Assembly: GCA_913055645.1 (NCBI GenBank) | Contig: CAJXLC010000011.1 | Coordinates: 1 to 52,818 of the forward strand | Direction of reading: 5' to 3' | DNA length: 52,818 nucleotides | From: an uncultured Pseudomonadota bacterium | Lineage (GTDB): Bacteria; Pseudomonadota; Zetaproteobacteria; Mariprofundales; Mariprofundaceae | Shown: one piece after another, positions 7,389-15,233 of the stretch | Layout: each line of letters begins with the position of its first letter | How positions within the stretch are numbered: the stretch's first letter is position 1 | Notes under the pieces: generated by a model | The model's database searches: none | Told to the model about the DNA's origin: nothing | The model's input: only the letters and a program-made list of their open reading frames with translations | Made by a program: the position numbers and the translations under genes

Positions 7389-9211
7389 TGACTGAAAATT
7401 ATATTCATGTTTTACCCCCCCAAGTTGCCAATCAAATTGCGGCAGGTGAGGTGGTGGAACGTCCTGCATCGGCTGTAAAAGAGCTGATTGAAAATAGTGT
7501 GGATGCTGGTGCGAGCAAGATTATTGTGCGCATTATTGGGGCAGGAAAAAAACGCATTGAAATTGATGATAATGGCTGCGGCATGTCGGCTGCTGATGCG
7601 GAGCTTGCATTGCAACGCCATGCCACCAGTAAAATTGAGACATCGGAAGATTTGCATTGTATTGCATCGCATGGTTTTCGTGGTGAAGCATTGCCTTCCA
7701 TTGCTTCGGTATCACGCTTTCGTATGCAGACGTGTTTTAAAGGCAGTGATGAAGGTGTTGAGGTGCGTGTGGATGGTGGTGGGGCAACAACTGTACGACC
7801 TGCGGCTCCGCGTGTAGGCACAAAAATTGAAATTCTTGATTTGTTTTTGAATACCCCTGCGCGTTTAAACTTCATGCGCACCGATAAGACTGAAGAAGCT
7901 GCCATTGTTGACGTGTTTCGGGCTTTGGCTTTGGCGCATCCTAAGCTCGCCATGCGTTTGGAATTTGATGGACGTAAACGTTTTGATTTTCCTGTGCAAG
8001 ATGAGCCTGCACGGGTGTTGGCAATTATGGGACGTGAATTTTCTGAGAATAGTGTGCAGCAAAGCATTGAGCATGAAGGTATGCAAATCTCTGCGCATTT
8101 GGGTTTACCAACCTTTCATCATCGTGATTCCACACGCATGATGTTTTTGGTCAATGGGCGGGTGATTCGTGATAAATCATTGATTGCGGCGTTGCGTGCG
8201 GGTTATCGAGATGTGATGTTTCATGATCGTTATCCTGTAGCTGTGATTCGATTGGAGATTGATCCTGCGGATGTGGATGTGAATGTGCATCCAGCCAAGC
8301 GTGAAGTACGTTTTAAAACCCCACAAACCGTGCGAGCGGGCATTGTGGCATGTGTTCGAGCCGGTATTGAGGCTATGGGGCAGCAGGTTGCGAGTACGAC
8401 TACAGATAAGGCGTTGGGAGCCATGCATTCAAGTCAGTCGAATGTATCTGGTGGATATGTGTCGCATAGTAGTATGCCGCAATTTTCTTCAGCATCCATG
8501 CCATCTCGTTCGACATTCAATACGCCTAAAAATAATCCCGAATTACAGCATTTATTATTTCGTGCACCGCATGAAGTGCATGAGGAAGGCACGCCCTATG
8601 GTGTGCAAGAATCGCTGGATTTAGGGCATGCTGTGGCTCAGCTTCATAGTTGCTATATTGTCACTGAAACTGAGCAAGGCATTGTCTTGGTGGATCAGCA
8701 TGCAGCGCATGAACGCATTAACTATGAAAAGCTAAAAACACAGTTAAGCAAGGGTGCTGTGAGCACACAAATGTTGCTTACGCCAGTCTCACTTTCATTG
8801 CAGGGTGAACAGGCAGCATGGCTGCACGATTGTAGCTCAAAACTCGAAGCCTTTGGGGTATCTGTGGACGTGGTGGATGATGAATCATTTTTAATCCGTA
8901 GTGTGCCAGCTATGCTTGCCAATGAATCGCCGCTTGAGTTGGTTTCTGAGCTGATTGATGCTTGTATGTTGATGGGCATGGATGCAGAAGCAGGCGATAC
9001 AGGTTTGGGTAGGGTGTTGGAGCGTTGGCTTGGTAATCGTGCTTGTAAGGGCTCGATTAAAGCAGGACGTGCATTGTTGCCAGAAGAGCAAGAAAATCTA
9101 TTGCGAGAAATGGAGAAAACCCCGAACATTGCGCAGTGTAATCATGGACGACCAACGTATGTGCGTTTGTCTCTTCATGAGCTAGATCGATTGTTTGGGC
9201 GAAAGGAATAA
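7388..9211 (+). CDS. mutL: DNA mismatch repair protein MutL (endonuclease type)
   Basis: This 607-aa GHKL ATPase couples mismatch recognition by MutS to strand incision. N-terminal motifs are AAGEVVERPASAVKELIENS, DNGCGM, HATSK, GFRGEAL and GTKIEILDLFLNTPARLNF. The C-terminal domain has the metal-dependent nicking motif DQHAAHERINYE (about residue 436), which fits DQHA(X)2E(X)4E. It also has ACKGSIKAG and CNHGRP (about residue 583), where family members usually have CPHGRP. E. coli-type MutL, which relies on MutH, lacks the DQHA motif, so this organism probably uses MutH-independent repair. The start at 7388 overlaps the previous stop (TAATG) and gives MTENYIHVLPPQVANQIAAG; the longer frame from 7358 lies within the isomerase gene. 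Confidence 0.97.
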   Translation: MTENYIHVLPPQVANQIAAGEVVERPASAVKELIENSVDAGASKIIVRIIGAGKKRIEIDDNGCGMSAADAELALQRHATSKIETSEDLHCIASHGFRGEALPSIASVSRFRMQTCFKGSDEGVEVRVDGGGATTVRPAAPRVGTKIEILDLFLNTPARLNFMRTDKTEEAAIVDVFRALALAHPKLAMRLEFDGRKRFDFPVQDEPARVLAIMGREFSENSVQQSIEHEGMQISAHLGLPTFHHRDSTRMMFLVNGRVIRDKSLIAALRAGYRDVMFHDRYPVAVIRLEIDPADVDVNVHPAKREVRFKTPQTVRAGIVACVRAGIEAMGQQVASTTTDKALGAMHSSQSNVSGGYVSHSSMPQFSSASMPSRSTFNTPKNNPELQHLLFRAPHEVHEEGTPYGVQESLDLGHAVAQLHSCYIVTETEQGIVLVDQHAAHERINYEKLKTQLSKGAVSTQMLLTPVSLSLQGEQAAWLHDCSSKLEAFGVSVDVVDDESFLIRSVPAMLANESPLELVSELIDACMLMGMDAEAGDTGLGRVLERWLGNRACKGSIKAGRALLPEEQENLLREMEKTPNIAQCNHGRPTYVRLSLHELDRLFGRKE

Positions 9212-9226
9212 GGTGAACGCATTATT

Positions 9227-9526
9227 ATGACACATCATAAGCAAGAAATTTTAGAAAAGATTAAAAGTGCGCATGAGAATATCGCACTCACCGTAGGTAC
9301 ATTATTGGCAATGGTTTTGATTGCTTATTTCTTAAGTTATTCAGCCTTGGCGAACTCGAATTATACATGGTTATTCTGGTTTGAGATATTGTCATCACCT
9401 GTGATTGTGATGGCTCTGTTTTATATTCGTAAGATTGCTTTTTTATTGCTAAATATACGCTTTATGGCTTCAAAAGAGCATAAAAAGTTGCTTGAGGATA
9501 TTCAACTCTCCGATTTAAGCCAGTAG
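9227..9526 (+). CDS. Small two-helix membrane protein, unknown function
   Basis: A 99-aa protein not assigned to a family. Two hydrophobic segments are clear: about residues 20-41 (ending LIAYFLSYSALA) and about 48-77 (starting WLFWFEILSSPVIVMALFYI). A charged, soluble N-terminus (HHKQEILEKIKSAHEN) precedes them and a polar C-terminal tail (SKEHKKLLEDIQLSDLSQ) follows. AAGGTGA upstream of the ATG could act as ribosome-binding site. It sits between mutL and an antiporter gene with gaps of about 15 bp, so it is probably in the same transcript. It could be an accessory subunit of the antiporter, but only position supports this. Confidence 0.72.
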   Translation: MTHHKQEILEKIKSAHENIALTVGTLLAMVLIAYFLSYSALANSNYTWLFWFEILSSPVIVMALFYIRKIAFLLLNIRFMASKEHKKLLEDIQLSDLSQ

Positions 9527-9538
9527 AGGGTAAGTTTT

Positions 9539-10768
9539 ATGGAAATGAATGCAGTTTTATTTGCGATTGTTGGGGTGATTGGTTGCGCCTTCTTATTCGC
9601 TTATATTCTGCGTATCTACAATATTCCTGCGGCAGTTGCATATATTGTAACAGGGATTGTGGTGGGTCCTTCTGCACTGGGGCTGATAGGTGATAAAGAA
9701 CTGCTAAAGCATTTGGGTGAGTTGGGTGTGATTATGCTAATGTTTTTTATTGGCATGGAGGTTTCGCTGCCACGCTTGATTGCCAAATGGCGTGTGGCGG
9801 TATTGGGAACAGCGGCTCAAATGACATTATCGGTGGGAATTTGTTGTTTGGTGGCTTGGTTATTGGATTGGAGTTGGCAGTCAGGTTTACTTTTTGGCTT
9901 TATTATTAGCATGAGTTCAACTGCAGTGGTGCTGACACTGCTCAAAGATACGGATGAATTGGAAACACCGTTTGGTCAAAATGCTTTGGGCGTACTGTTG
10001 ATGCAGGATTTAGCGATTGTACCGATTATGATTATTCTCGGTGCAATGGGTCAACATGAGATGTCTGGCAATGAAATTGCAGTGCAATTGGTGGGTGGTG
10101 TTGCATTAATGGCTCTGGTTATTTGGTTGTTACGTCATCCTGGTTGGCATATTCCAGAGACTTTGCTCATAAGTGTTGATAAACAAATTATGATGGGTCT
10201 TTTACTTTGTTTTGCTGCAGCGGCACTCACAGCATGGATTGGTCTTTCAGCACCATTTGGGGCATTTTTGGCAGGTATGATTTTAAAATCATCCGATCAG
10301 TCAGAATGGGTGGAGGAGCATTTGCGTTCATTGTATGTGGTGTTTGTGGCGATATTTTTCCTTTCCGTTGGCATGTTGGTTGATTTGAATTTTGTAATGG
10401 AACATATCGGCTTTGTGATATTCATGACTTTGGGTGTATTTATTCTTAACTCTGGCATTAACACATTGGTGCTACGGGTACTTGGTGAAACATGGACGCT
10501 GTCTTTATTAACAGGTGGTTTATTATCGCAAATTGGTGAGCTGTCTTTTTTATTAGCATCGTTGGGCTTGTCCATGGGTATACTAAGTACGGATGGTCAT
10601 CAAATGGCGATTGTGGTGATTGCTTTTTCATTGATGTTAAGTCCATTGTGGATGATTGCAGTGCGTTTGATGATTCGTGAAGACACGCAAATGATAGCAG
10701 ATAAGGCATTGGACTCTGAAATCAGAGATATGATGAAACAATTGGAACAAACCCGGAGAACGGATTGA
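9539..10768 (+). CDS. CPA2-family (Kef-type) cation:proton antiporter, no RCK domain
   Basis: A 409-aa membrane protein with about a dozen hydrophobic segments, matching the Na+/H+ exchanger fold of the CPA2 (KefB/KefC-like) family. Conserved pieces are AYIVTGIVVGPSALGLIG, LGELGVIMLMFFIGMEVSLP, the pore region FGFIISMSSTAVVLTLL and GAFLAGMILKSSDQSEWVEE. The protein ends about 35 residues after the last helix (DKALDSEIRDMMKQLEQ) and so lacks the C-terminal TrkA-N/RCK regulatory domain of KefB/KefC. It probably exchanges K+ or Na+ for protons across the inner membrane. Its stop overlaps the TTG start of miaA. Confidence 0.9.
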   Translation: MEMNAVLFAIVGVIGCAFLFAYILRIYNIPAAVAYIVTGIVVGPSALGLIGDKELLKHLGELGVIMLMFFIGMEVSLPRLIAKWRVAVLGTAAQMTLSVGICCLVAWLLDWSWQSGLLFGFIISMSSTAVVLTLLKDTDELETPFGQNALGVLLMQDLAIVPIMIILGAMGQHEMSGNEIAVQLVGGVALMALVIWLLRHPGWHIPETLLISVDKQIMMGLLLCFAAAALTAWIGLSAPFGAFLAGMILKSSDQSEWVEEHLRSLYVVFVAIFFLSVGMLVDLNFVMEHIGFVIFMTLGVFILNSGINTLVLRVLGETWTLSLLTGGLLSQIGELSFLLASLGLSMGILSTDGHQMAIVVIAFSLMLSPLWMIAVRLMIREDTQMIADKALDSEIRDMMKQLEQTRRTD

Positions 10769-11694
10769 CAGAAAGTACAACGCCGCCATGGCGTGCTATG
10801 GCATTGATGGGAGCAACAGGTACGGGTAAAACAGCTTTGGCATTGGATGTGGCAGCAAGTTGTGGCTCGGTGATTATTTCATGTGATTCTATGCAGCTTT
10901 ATTGTGGTTTGGATATTGGTACAGCCAAGGCAAGTGTTGAGGAACGTCAACGCATCCGGCATCATTTAATTGATTGTGCGGATATATCAGAGGTTTGGTC
11001 TGCACAGCGTTGGGCTGATGCTGCACTAGAGATTATCAAACAGGAAAATGGGCAAGGGCGCGTGCCATTGATTGTGGGTGGTACGGGCATGTATTTGCGA
11101 GCGTTGGTGGAAGGCTTTGCAAAAATACCCGAAGAAAAAGAGGGTGTGCGTGATTATTTTGTAAGCTTGCAAGCCGAGTATGGCACGCCGTATTTGCATG
11201 ATTTATTAAAACAATGTGATCCAATTTTAGCAGAAAGATTACATAACACCGATAGCCAGCGTATTATGCGCGGCTTGTGTATTTATAAGAGTACGAATGT
11301 GCCTCTTTCTACATGGCAGGCAGAACAAGAAGCACAAAAAGAGAGGATTGATTGTCCTGTGTTTGTATTGAATGTGCCACGCCCTGAGTTGCGTGAGCGT
11401 TTGGCAAAGCGCATTGATGCGATGATGGTCGCAGGTTGGTTGGATGAAGTACGCTGGTTAAAAGAGCAGCAGGTTTCTGAATTGCATCCTGCCATGCGTG
11501 CAGTGGGTTATCGGCAGTTGTTGATGTATTTGAATGATGAATGTTCATTGCAAGAGGCGTTACGGGATGCCATTACAGCCTCGCGTAAATATGCCAAACG
11601 GCAAGTCACATGGTTTCGCAATCAAACCCCGAATGCCGTGCAGGGTGATGCAGAAGCATTGAAACAAGCGATGGTGGAGCAACTGAAAGCATGA
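10765..11694 (+). CDS. miaA: tRNA dimethylallyltransferase MiaA
   Basis: This 309-aa enzyme transfers the dimethylallyl group to A37 of tRNAs reading UNN codons. Visible motifs are the P-loop GATGTGKTALAL, SCDSMQLYCGLDIGTAK, the substrate loop VGGTGMYLRALVEG and the C-terminal RKYAKRQVTWFRNQ. The TTG start at 10765 overlaps the previous stop (TTGA) and has CGGAG upstream; the next in-frame ATG, at 10798, begins MALMGATG and would leave little room before the P-loop. It is followed by hflX with an ATGA overlap. In many gammaproteobacteria hfq lies between the two genes; it is absent here. Confidence 0.96.
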   Translation: MTESTTPPWRAMALMGATGTGKTALALDVAASCGSVIISCDSMQLYCGLDIGTAKASVEERQRIRHHLIDCADISEVWSAQRWADAALEIIKQENGQGRVPLIVGGTGMYLRALVEGFAKIPEEKEGVRDYFVSLQAEYGTPYLHDLLKQCDPILAERLHNTDSQRIMRGLCIYKSTNVPLSTWQAEQEAQKERIDCPVFVLNVPRPELRERLAKRIDAMMVAGWLDEVRWLKEQQVSELHPAMRAVGYRQLLMYLNDECSLQEALRDAITASRKYAKRQVTWFRNQTPNAVQGDAEALKQAMVEQLKA

Positions 11695-12968
11695 ACATGA
11701 TGGAAACAGATGAAGGACCAAGTCGGGCAATAGCTCTGCATCCACGGTTGTCGGATAAACGTTGGGGTGAGCATGCCAGTGCCTCACGTCTGCATGAGTT
11801 TGAACAGTTGGTATTGTCTTGTGATTGTGTCTTGGTTGGCTCAGAAGAAATAGCCATTCGTAAGGTTGTGCCTGCAACCTTGCTTGGTTCTGGACAAGCG
11901 GAAACAATTACCGATTTGGTGGAAGAGTATGAGGCGGATGTGGTGTTTGTGGATCATGCTTTGACACCTGTGCAACAGCAGAATTTGGAAACCACTTGGG
12001 ATGTAAAGGTGGTGGATCGTACCGGTTTAATTCTTGAAATTTTTGGTGCTCGAGCACGCACACGTGAAGGTGTGTTGCAGGTTGATTTGGCAAGTTTGAA
12101 CTATCAATTGGGGCGTTTGGTACGTTCATGGACCCATTTGGAGCGTCAACGTGGTGGTCATGGTTTCTTGGGTGGCCCTGGTGAGCGTCAGATTGAGTTG
12201 GATAGACGTATGATTCGCGACAGCATCAAACGCCTTGAAGTCGAATTGGCACAAGTGCAACGTATGCGTGCAACCCAGCGTATTGGACGTAAGCGCAATG
12301 AGATTCCAACCGTTGCTTTGGTGGGTTATACTAATGCTGGTAAATCGACACTGTTCAATAGACTGACTGAAGGCGATGTCTATGCTGCTGATCAGTTGTT
12401 TGCCACGCTTGATCCAACGTTACGTAAATTAATCCTACCTGGTGGTGAAGAGCTGATGCTCTCTGATACGGTGGGTTTTGTGCAGGATTTACCGCATGAG
12501 TTGGTTAATGCCTTTCGAGCAACCTTGGAAGAAGTGATTGAAGCGGATTTAATTTTGCATGTACGCGATGCTTCTGACCCTGAGTCACCTATGCATAAGA
12601 AGGTTGTGCTAGAAACGTTGGAAGAGCTTGGTTTGGATGGTGATGATGCTCCGCCTATTGTGGAAGTATTAAATAAAGTTGATCAAGCACCTGAAGTAAA
12701 GTCGCGCTTGTTGGATCATATTGATGGTAGCCGTGTAGCCGTATCAGCCCTGACGGGTCAGGGCATGGAAGAATTGCTTTTACTTATGCGACGATGGCAA
12801 GAAACTGATAGCGTGATGTGTTCGGTGAAATTGCATGTATCTGACGGTAGAATGATTTCATGGTGTCATGAGTATGGACGTGTTGTAGATCAACATGTGG
12901 AAGATGAATATATACGTTTTACTGTCGTATTTTCTGAGAAGTATGCGGGTATGCTAAATATCGTGTAA
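11691..12968 (+). CDS. hflX: Ribosome-associated GTPase HflX
   Basis: This 425-aa GTPase of the Obg-HflX family in E. coli splits stalled 70S ribosomes after stress. The N-terminal HflX domain contains KVVPATLLGSGQAETI and GILEIFGARARTREG-like sequence (LILEIFGARARTREG). A glycine-rich linker region GGHGFLGGPGERQIELD precedes a coiled coil. The G domain has G1 GYTNAGKSTLFNRL, G3 DTVGFVQDLPHELV and G4 NKVD, followed by SALTGQGMEEL (G5 region). The start overlaps the miaA stop (ATGA). The stop codon lies inside the left terminal repeat of the intergenic element at 12965, so the element abuts or forms the gene's end. Confidence 0.96.
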   Translation: MNMMETDEGPSRAIALHPRLSDKRWGEHASASRLHEFEQLVLSCDCVLVGSEEIAIRKVVPATLLGSGQAETITDLVEEYEADVVFVDHALTPVQQQNLETTWDVKVVDRTGLILEIFGARARTREGVLQVDLASLNYQLGRLVRSWTHLERQRGGHGFLGGPGERQIELDRRMIRDSIKRLEVELAQVQRMRATQRIGRKRNEIPTVALVGYTNAGKSTLFNRLTEGDVYAADQLFATLDPTLRKLILPGGEELMLSDTVGFVQDLPHELVNAFRATLEEVIEADLILHVRDASDPESPMHKKVVLETLEELGLDGDDAPPIVEVLNKVDQAPEVKSRLLDHIDGSRVAVSALTGQGMEELLLLMRRWQETDSVMCSVKLHVSDGRMISWCHEYGRVVDQHVEDEYIRFTVVFSEKYAGMLNIV

Positions 12969-13218
12969 CTATTCAGTTCACTACCTATTTTCCTGATAGC
13001 TGCGTTAAACAATGCTCACTTACATTAGGGAAGTGCTGATTAAAGGTGTCATCTCGACCGAAGCGGAGAGATCTGTTTTGCAACACATTGAAAACAAGGA
13101 ACTTTCGACTTCGCTCAAGATGATAAATGGTGCTAAGTGGCGTTAATCAGCGCTTCCTTAGTAAGCTGCGCTTTTTCGTCTTCCTATCAGAAAAATATGC
13201 GGCAATCTGAATAGTCAC
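12965..13218. repeat. MITE-like intergenic repeat, copy 1 (interrupted)
   Basis: The element is bounded by imperfect 12-bp terminal inverted repeats: GTAACTATTCAG at 12965-12976 and CTGAATAGTCAC at 13207-13218 (11 of 12 complementary). It aligns along its outer parts with the copy at 14102-14223, in the same orientation: both have a CTATTCAG...TATTTTCC start, a central CTCAC-x-TAC and CTGCGCTTTTTCG-like core, and a GCGGCAATCTGAA end. Copy 1 is longer because a 129-bp palindromic element is inserted at 13029. The hflX stop codon lies in the left terminal repeat. The remaining gap to 13378 holds no gene; another CTGAATAG lies near 13235. Confidence 0.75.
13029..13157. mobile_element. Nested palindromic MITE-like insertion with 4-bp target duplication
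   Basis: This 129-bp element has terminal inverted repeats GGAAGTGCTGATTAA (13029-13043) and TTAATCAGCGCTTCC (13143-13157), complementary at 14 of 15 positions. It is flanked on both sides by TTAG (13025-13028 and 13158-13161). Removing the element plus one TTAG gives a sequence that closely follows the uninterrupted copy at 14102-14223. The interior contains a second long imperfect inverted repeat: TCATCTCGACCGAAGCGGAG near 13049 faces TCGACTTCGCTCAAGATGA near 13106. It has no coding capacity, so movement would need a transposase supplied elsewhere. Confidence 0.72.
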
Positions 13219-13378
13219 ATTTATTTTGCATCGTTGCTGAATAGCGATAGAGGTCGCATTGCGAAAACCTAACGAATGAATAACAAAATGATAGAATTCA
13301 TTATTTTTTTATTCAGGGGTCTCAATATCGTATAAGCGCATAAATTGCGTGTTAGGTGTAAAAAATAGGTAAGTTATC

Positions 13379-13843
13379 ATGCTAAAAATAGACTATACTA
13401 CTGATATGAAATATTGGATGATATGTATGAGTTATATGTTAGCCATGCTTGTTATGGGTGGTGCTTCTGTATCGGCAAATGAATCGAATCATTCGGCAAC
13501 TGTTGAAAAAGGTGTGCAGCAAGAAGCTTCTACACAGCATAAATCAATAGAAGATTGTTCATCCATTTCTATGGATGAGCTGGTTAAGCGTTTAAAAAAT
13601 ACCAAGGCGATTGGTTTTTTTACCAAGTTGGCGATTCGTTCGGATGTGCTTGGCTTTCAAGATAAAGTGAAAAAAATGCGCGAAAACAAACAAATAAAAG
13701 ATAAAATGAAGGATATTAAAGCAAGTTTTGATGGCTTGTTATTGAAAATTATAGCTTTATTGGAAAAAGATCCTGATTTGTCGAAGGAAATATATTTGGC
13801 ACGACATTCTATTTTCAAAAGCTTACTGGAGGTGCAGGGATGA
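13379..13843 (+). CDS. Small exported protein of unknown function
   Basis: This 154-aa protein is not recognised. Residues about 10-34 form a signal peptide (KYWMICMSYMLAMLVMGGAS, then VSANE) with a likely cleavage after Ala. The mature part is polar and lysine-rich with helical repeats: SISMDELVKRLKNTKAIGFF, VKKMRENKQIKDKMKDIKAS and LLLKIIALLEKDPDLSKE. The single Cys (in EDCSS) is not in a lipobox. The start at 13379 has AGGTAAG just upstream; ATG at 13406 is an alternative giving a shorter signal peptide. It overlaps the next exported protein by ATGA, so the two probably form a pair acting in the periplasm. Confidence 0.7.
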   Translation: MLKIDYTTDMKYWMICMSYMLAMLVMGGASVSANESNHSATVEKGVQQEASTQHKSIEDCSSISMDELVKRLKNTKAIGFFTKLAIRSDVLGFQDKVKKMRENKQIKDKMKDIKASFDGLLLKIIALLEKDPDLSKEIYLARHSIFKSLLEVQG

Positions 13844-14097
13844 AAACATGGATGAAGACTATATTATGGATGTTGGCTTTATTATTGGCATCACCTGCAT
13901 GGGCTATCTCCAAAGCAGAAGATATTGCAACCACGATTTTGCTGCGTGGTTTTGCTTGTGGGGGTAAACAAGTAACGCAGATTCAACAAGAAAACGATGG
14001 GCATGGTAACCAAACTATCCGCGCCACATGTCCCAATGGTGTGCGTTATCAAATTGATGTGAGTGCAGCAGGGCAGGTGAAGGTTCATCCTTTATAA
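13840..14097 (+). CDS. Small exported protein of unknown function, paired with the gene before
   Basis: This 85-aa protein begins with a clear signal peptide (MKTWMKTILWMLALLLASPA, cleavage after WA). The mature part is about 62 residues with two cysteines (FACGGKQ and RATCPNGVRYQIDV) that could form a disulfide in the periplasm. The ending CPNG-x-RY-x-IDV-x-x-x-G-x-V resembles small periplasmic domains seen in many hypothetical proteins, but no named family is claimed. It is translationally coupled to the upstream exported protein. The pair is bracketed by two direct copies of the intergenic repeat. Confidence 0.72.
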   Translation: MKTWMKTILWMLALLLASPAWAISKAEDIATTILLRGFACGGKQVTQIQQENDGHGNQTIRATCPNGVRYQIDVSAAGQVKVHPL

Positions 14098-14101
14098 GTT
14101 G

Positions 14102-14223
14102 GTAACTATTCAGCTTACTACTTATTTTCCCAAGCTTTGCGTTGAAAAATACTCACGTACAGGGAGTACGCTGTGCTTTTTCGCCTTAATCTTAAGTAAA
14201 TCAGCGGCAATCTGAACAGTTAC
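14102..14223. repeat. MITE-like intergenic repeat, copy 2 (uninterrupted)
   Basis: A 122-bp element with perfect ends: GTAACTATTCAG (14102-14113) and CTGAACAGTTAC (14212-14223), complementary at 11 of 12 positions. An internal inverted pair CGTACAGGGAGTACG lies at its centre. It is in the same orientation as copy 1 and lacks the nested insert. An extra copy of the right end, CTGAATAGTTAC, lies at 14233-14244. The rest of the gap up to 14337 shows no gene. The element lies just after the small exported pair and may form the 3' end of its transcript. Confidence 0.72.
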
Positions 14224-14337
14224 TTTACCATGCTGAATAGTTACATAAATTGTAGCGTTTATTTTTCTTCGAACTAACATGGAATCTTCCTAGACCTTGC
14301 GAATATAGATTTAGAAGAATCATGGGGTACGATTAGA

Positions 14338-15156
14338 ATGAGCCAAGAACAAGCGCAAATCAAAAACTTTTCTACAGGTGCAGTCATCTTGCAAGAGGGT
14401 GAAGCGAGTGATGGTGTTTATATTTTATTATCTGGGTGTGTTGTTATTTCACGCCGTGATGATTTTGGTCGTAATCTAGTTTTGGCGGAACTTTCTGAAG
14501 GTGAAGTGTTTGGTGAGATGGGTTTGATTAGTCATGAACCTTGTTCTGCAACTGTGAGTGCGGTTGGTGATGTACAAGTTCGTTTTTTTGATAAAAAAGA
14601 ATTTGTTCAAGCAATGGCTGAAAATTTCTCATCTGTAGAGAGTATTTTAGGCACACTTTTTCAACGCATGCGGCAGATGAATCTTAGGGTGATGGAGTTG
14701 GAAAACCAAATCGAAGCACAGACAGACCAGCTGGGAAAAGCAAAGAAGAATGTGGTCACCTTCAAGCCTGGCAATGTCACCTTATCGGGTAAAACAGAGC
14801 AAGCAAAACATGTTCTAGATGGTGTGGAACGTCTTGTTGTTGAAAAGTTTCCTTTTCAGATTGGGCGTTGGGCTGCTAAAAAAATGAAAAGCTCATGGTT
14901 TTTGAGCAGCGATGAAAATGATTTGGATATTCACGATATTCCACCCTATGGTATTTCACGACACCATTGTCACTTTGAACGCAACAAAGCGGGCATTTAC
15001 CTTGTTGATGAATCGCGTTTAGGCACATGGTTGAATGGGGAACGTTTGCAGAGTAAGGGTAGCGGGGCGATTAAAGTTACCTTAGAGCCAGGTACTTACA
15101 CGCTTTCTTTGGGTTCTGTTGAGAGTGTTTTTACATTTGAAGTGATTGTTTGGTAG
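14338..15156 (+). CDS. Cyclic-nucleotide-binding plus FHA-like domain protein
   Basis: This 272-aa protein has two recognition domains. Residues about 5-115 form a CRP-like cNMP-binding beta-roll: GAVILQEGEASDGVYILLSG, then LSEGEVFGEMGLISHEPCSA, which holds the G-E phosphate-binding pattern. A helical linker (RVMELENQIEAQTDQLGKAK) follows. Residues about 165-272 resemble an FHA phosphothreonine-binding fold: FPFQIGRWA, YGISRHHCHFERN (S-R-x-H core), VDESRLGTWLNGERL and an ending TYTLSLGSVESVFTFEV. There is no DNA-binding domain, so it probably senses a nucleotide or partner and docks on a phosphoprotein. It is monocistronic, followed by a terminator. Confidence 0.85.
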   Translation: MSQEQAQIKNFSTGAVILQEGEASDGVYILLSGCVVISRRDDFGRNLVLAELSEGEVFGEMGLISHEPCSATVSAVGDVQVRFFDKKEFVQAMAENFSSVESILGTLFQRMRQMNLRVMELENQIEAQTDQLGKAKKNVVTFKPGNVTLSGKTEQAKHVLDGVERLVVEKFPFQIGRWAAKKMKSSWFLSSDENDLDIHDIPPYGISRHHCHFERNKAGIYLVDESRLGTWLNGERLQSKGSGAIKVTLEPGTYTLSLGSVESVFTFEVIVW

Positions 15157-15161
15157 TTACC

Positions 15162-15184
15162 CCGAGAATATTCACGGTTTTTTT
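15162..15184 (+). terminator. Rho-independent terminator after the cNMP/FHA gene
   Basis: Short hairpin CCGAGAATATTCACGG (15162-15177; three G-C pairs, one A-A mismatch, then GA/TC pairs) followed by seven T (15178-15184), five bases after the stop codon. Confidence 0.6.
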
Positions 15185-15194
15185 AGAGTGAGGG

Positions 15195-15222
15195 CCACCC
15201 CTCAGCGATTGATGAGGGATGG
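15195..15222. other. Hairpin between convergent genes, possible htpG 3' structure
   Basis: CCACCCCTCA (15195-15204) and TGAGGGATGG (15213-15222) pair at nine of ten positions around an 8-nt loop. It lies 12 bp past the htpG stop on the minus strand. No U-tract follows on that strand, so intrinsic termination is not clearly supported. Confidence 0.4.
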
Positions 15223-15233
15223 GATTTACACAT

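Noticed and set aside
7432-8067. Long antisense frame within mutL
   Set aside because: It is a shadow of mutL codon structure with no ribosome-binding site or family resemblance; the mutL motifs are all on the plus strand.
11680-11700. hfq between miaA and hflX
   Set aside because: The two genes overlap by four bases, so there is no room; hfq must be elsewhere or absent.
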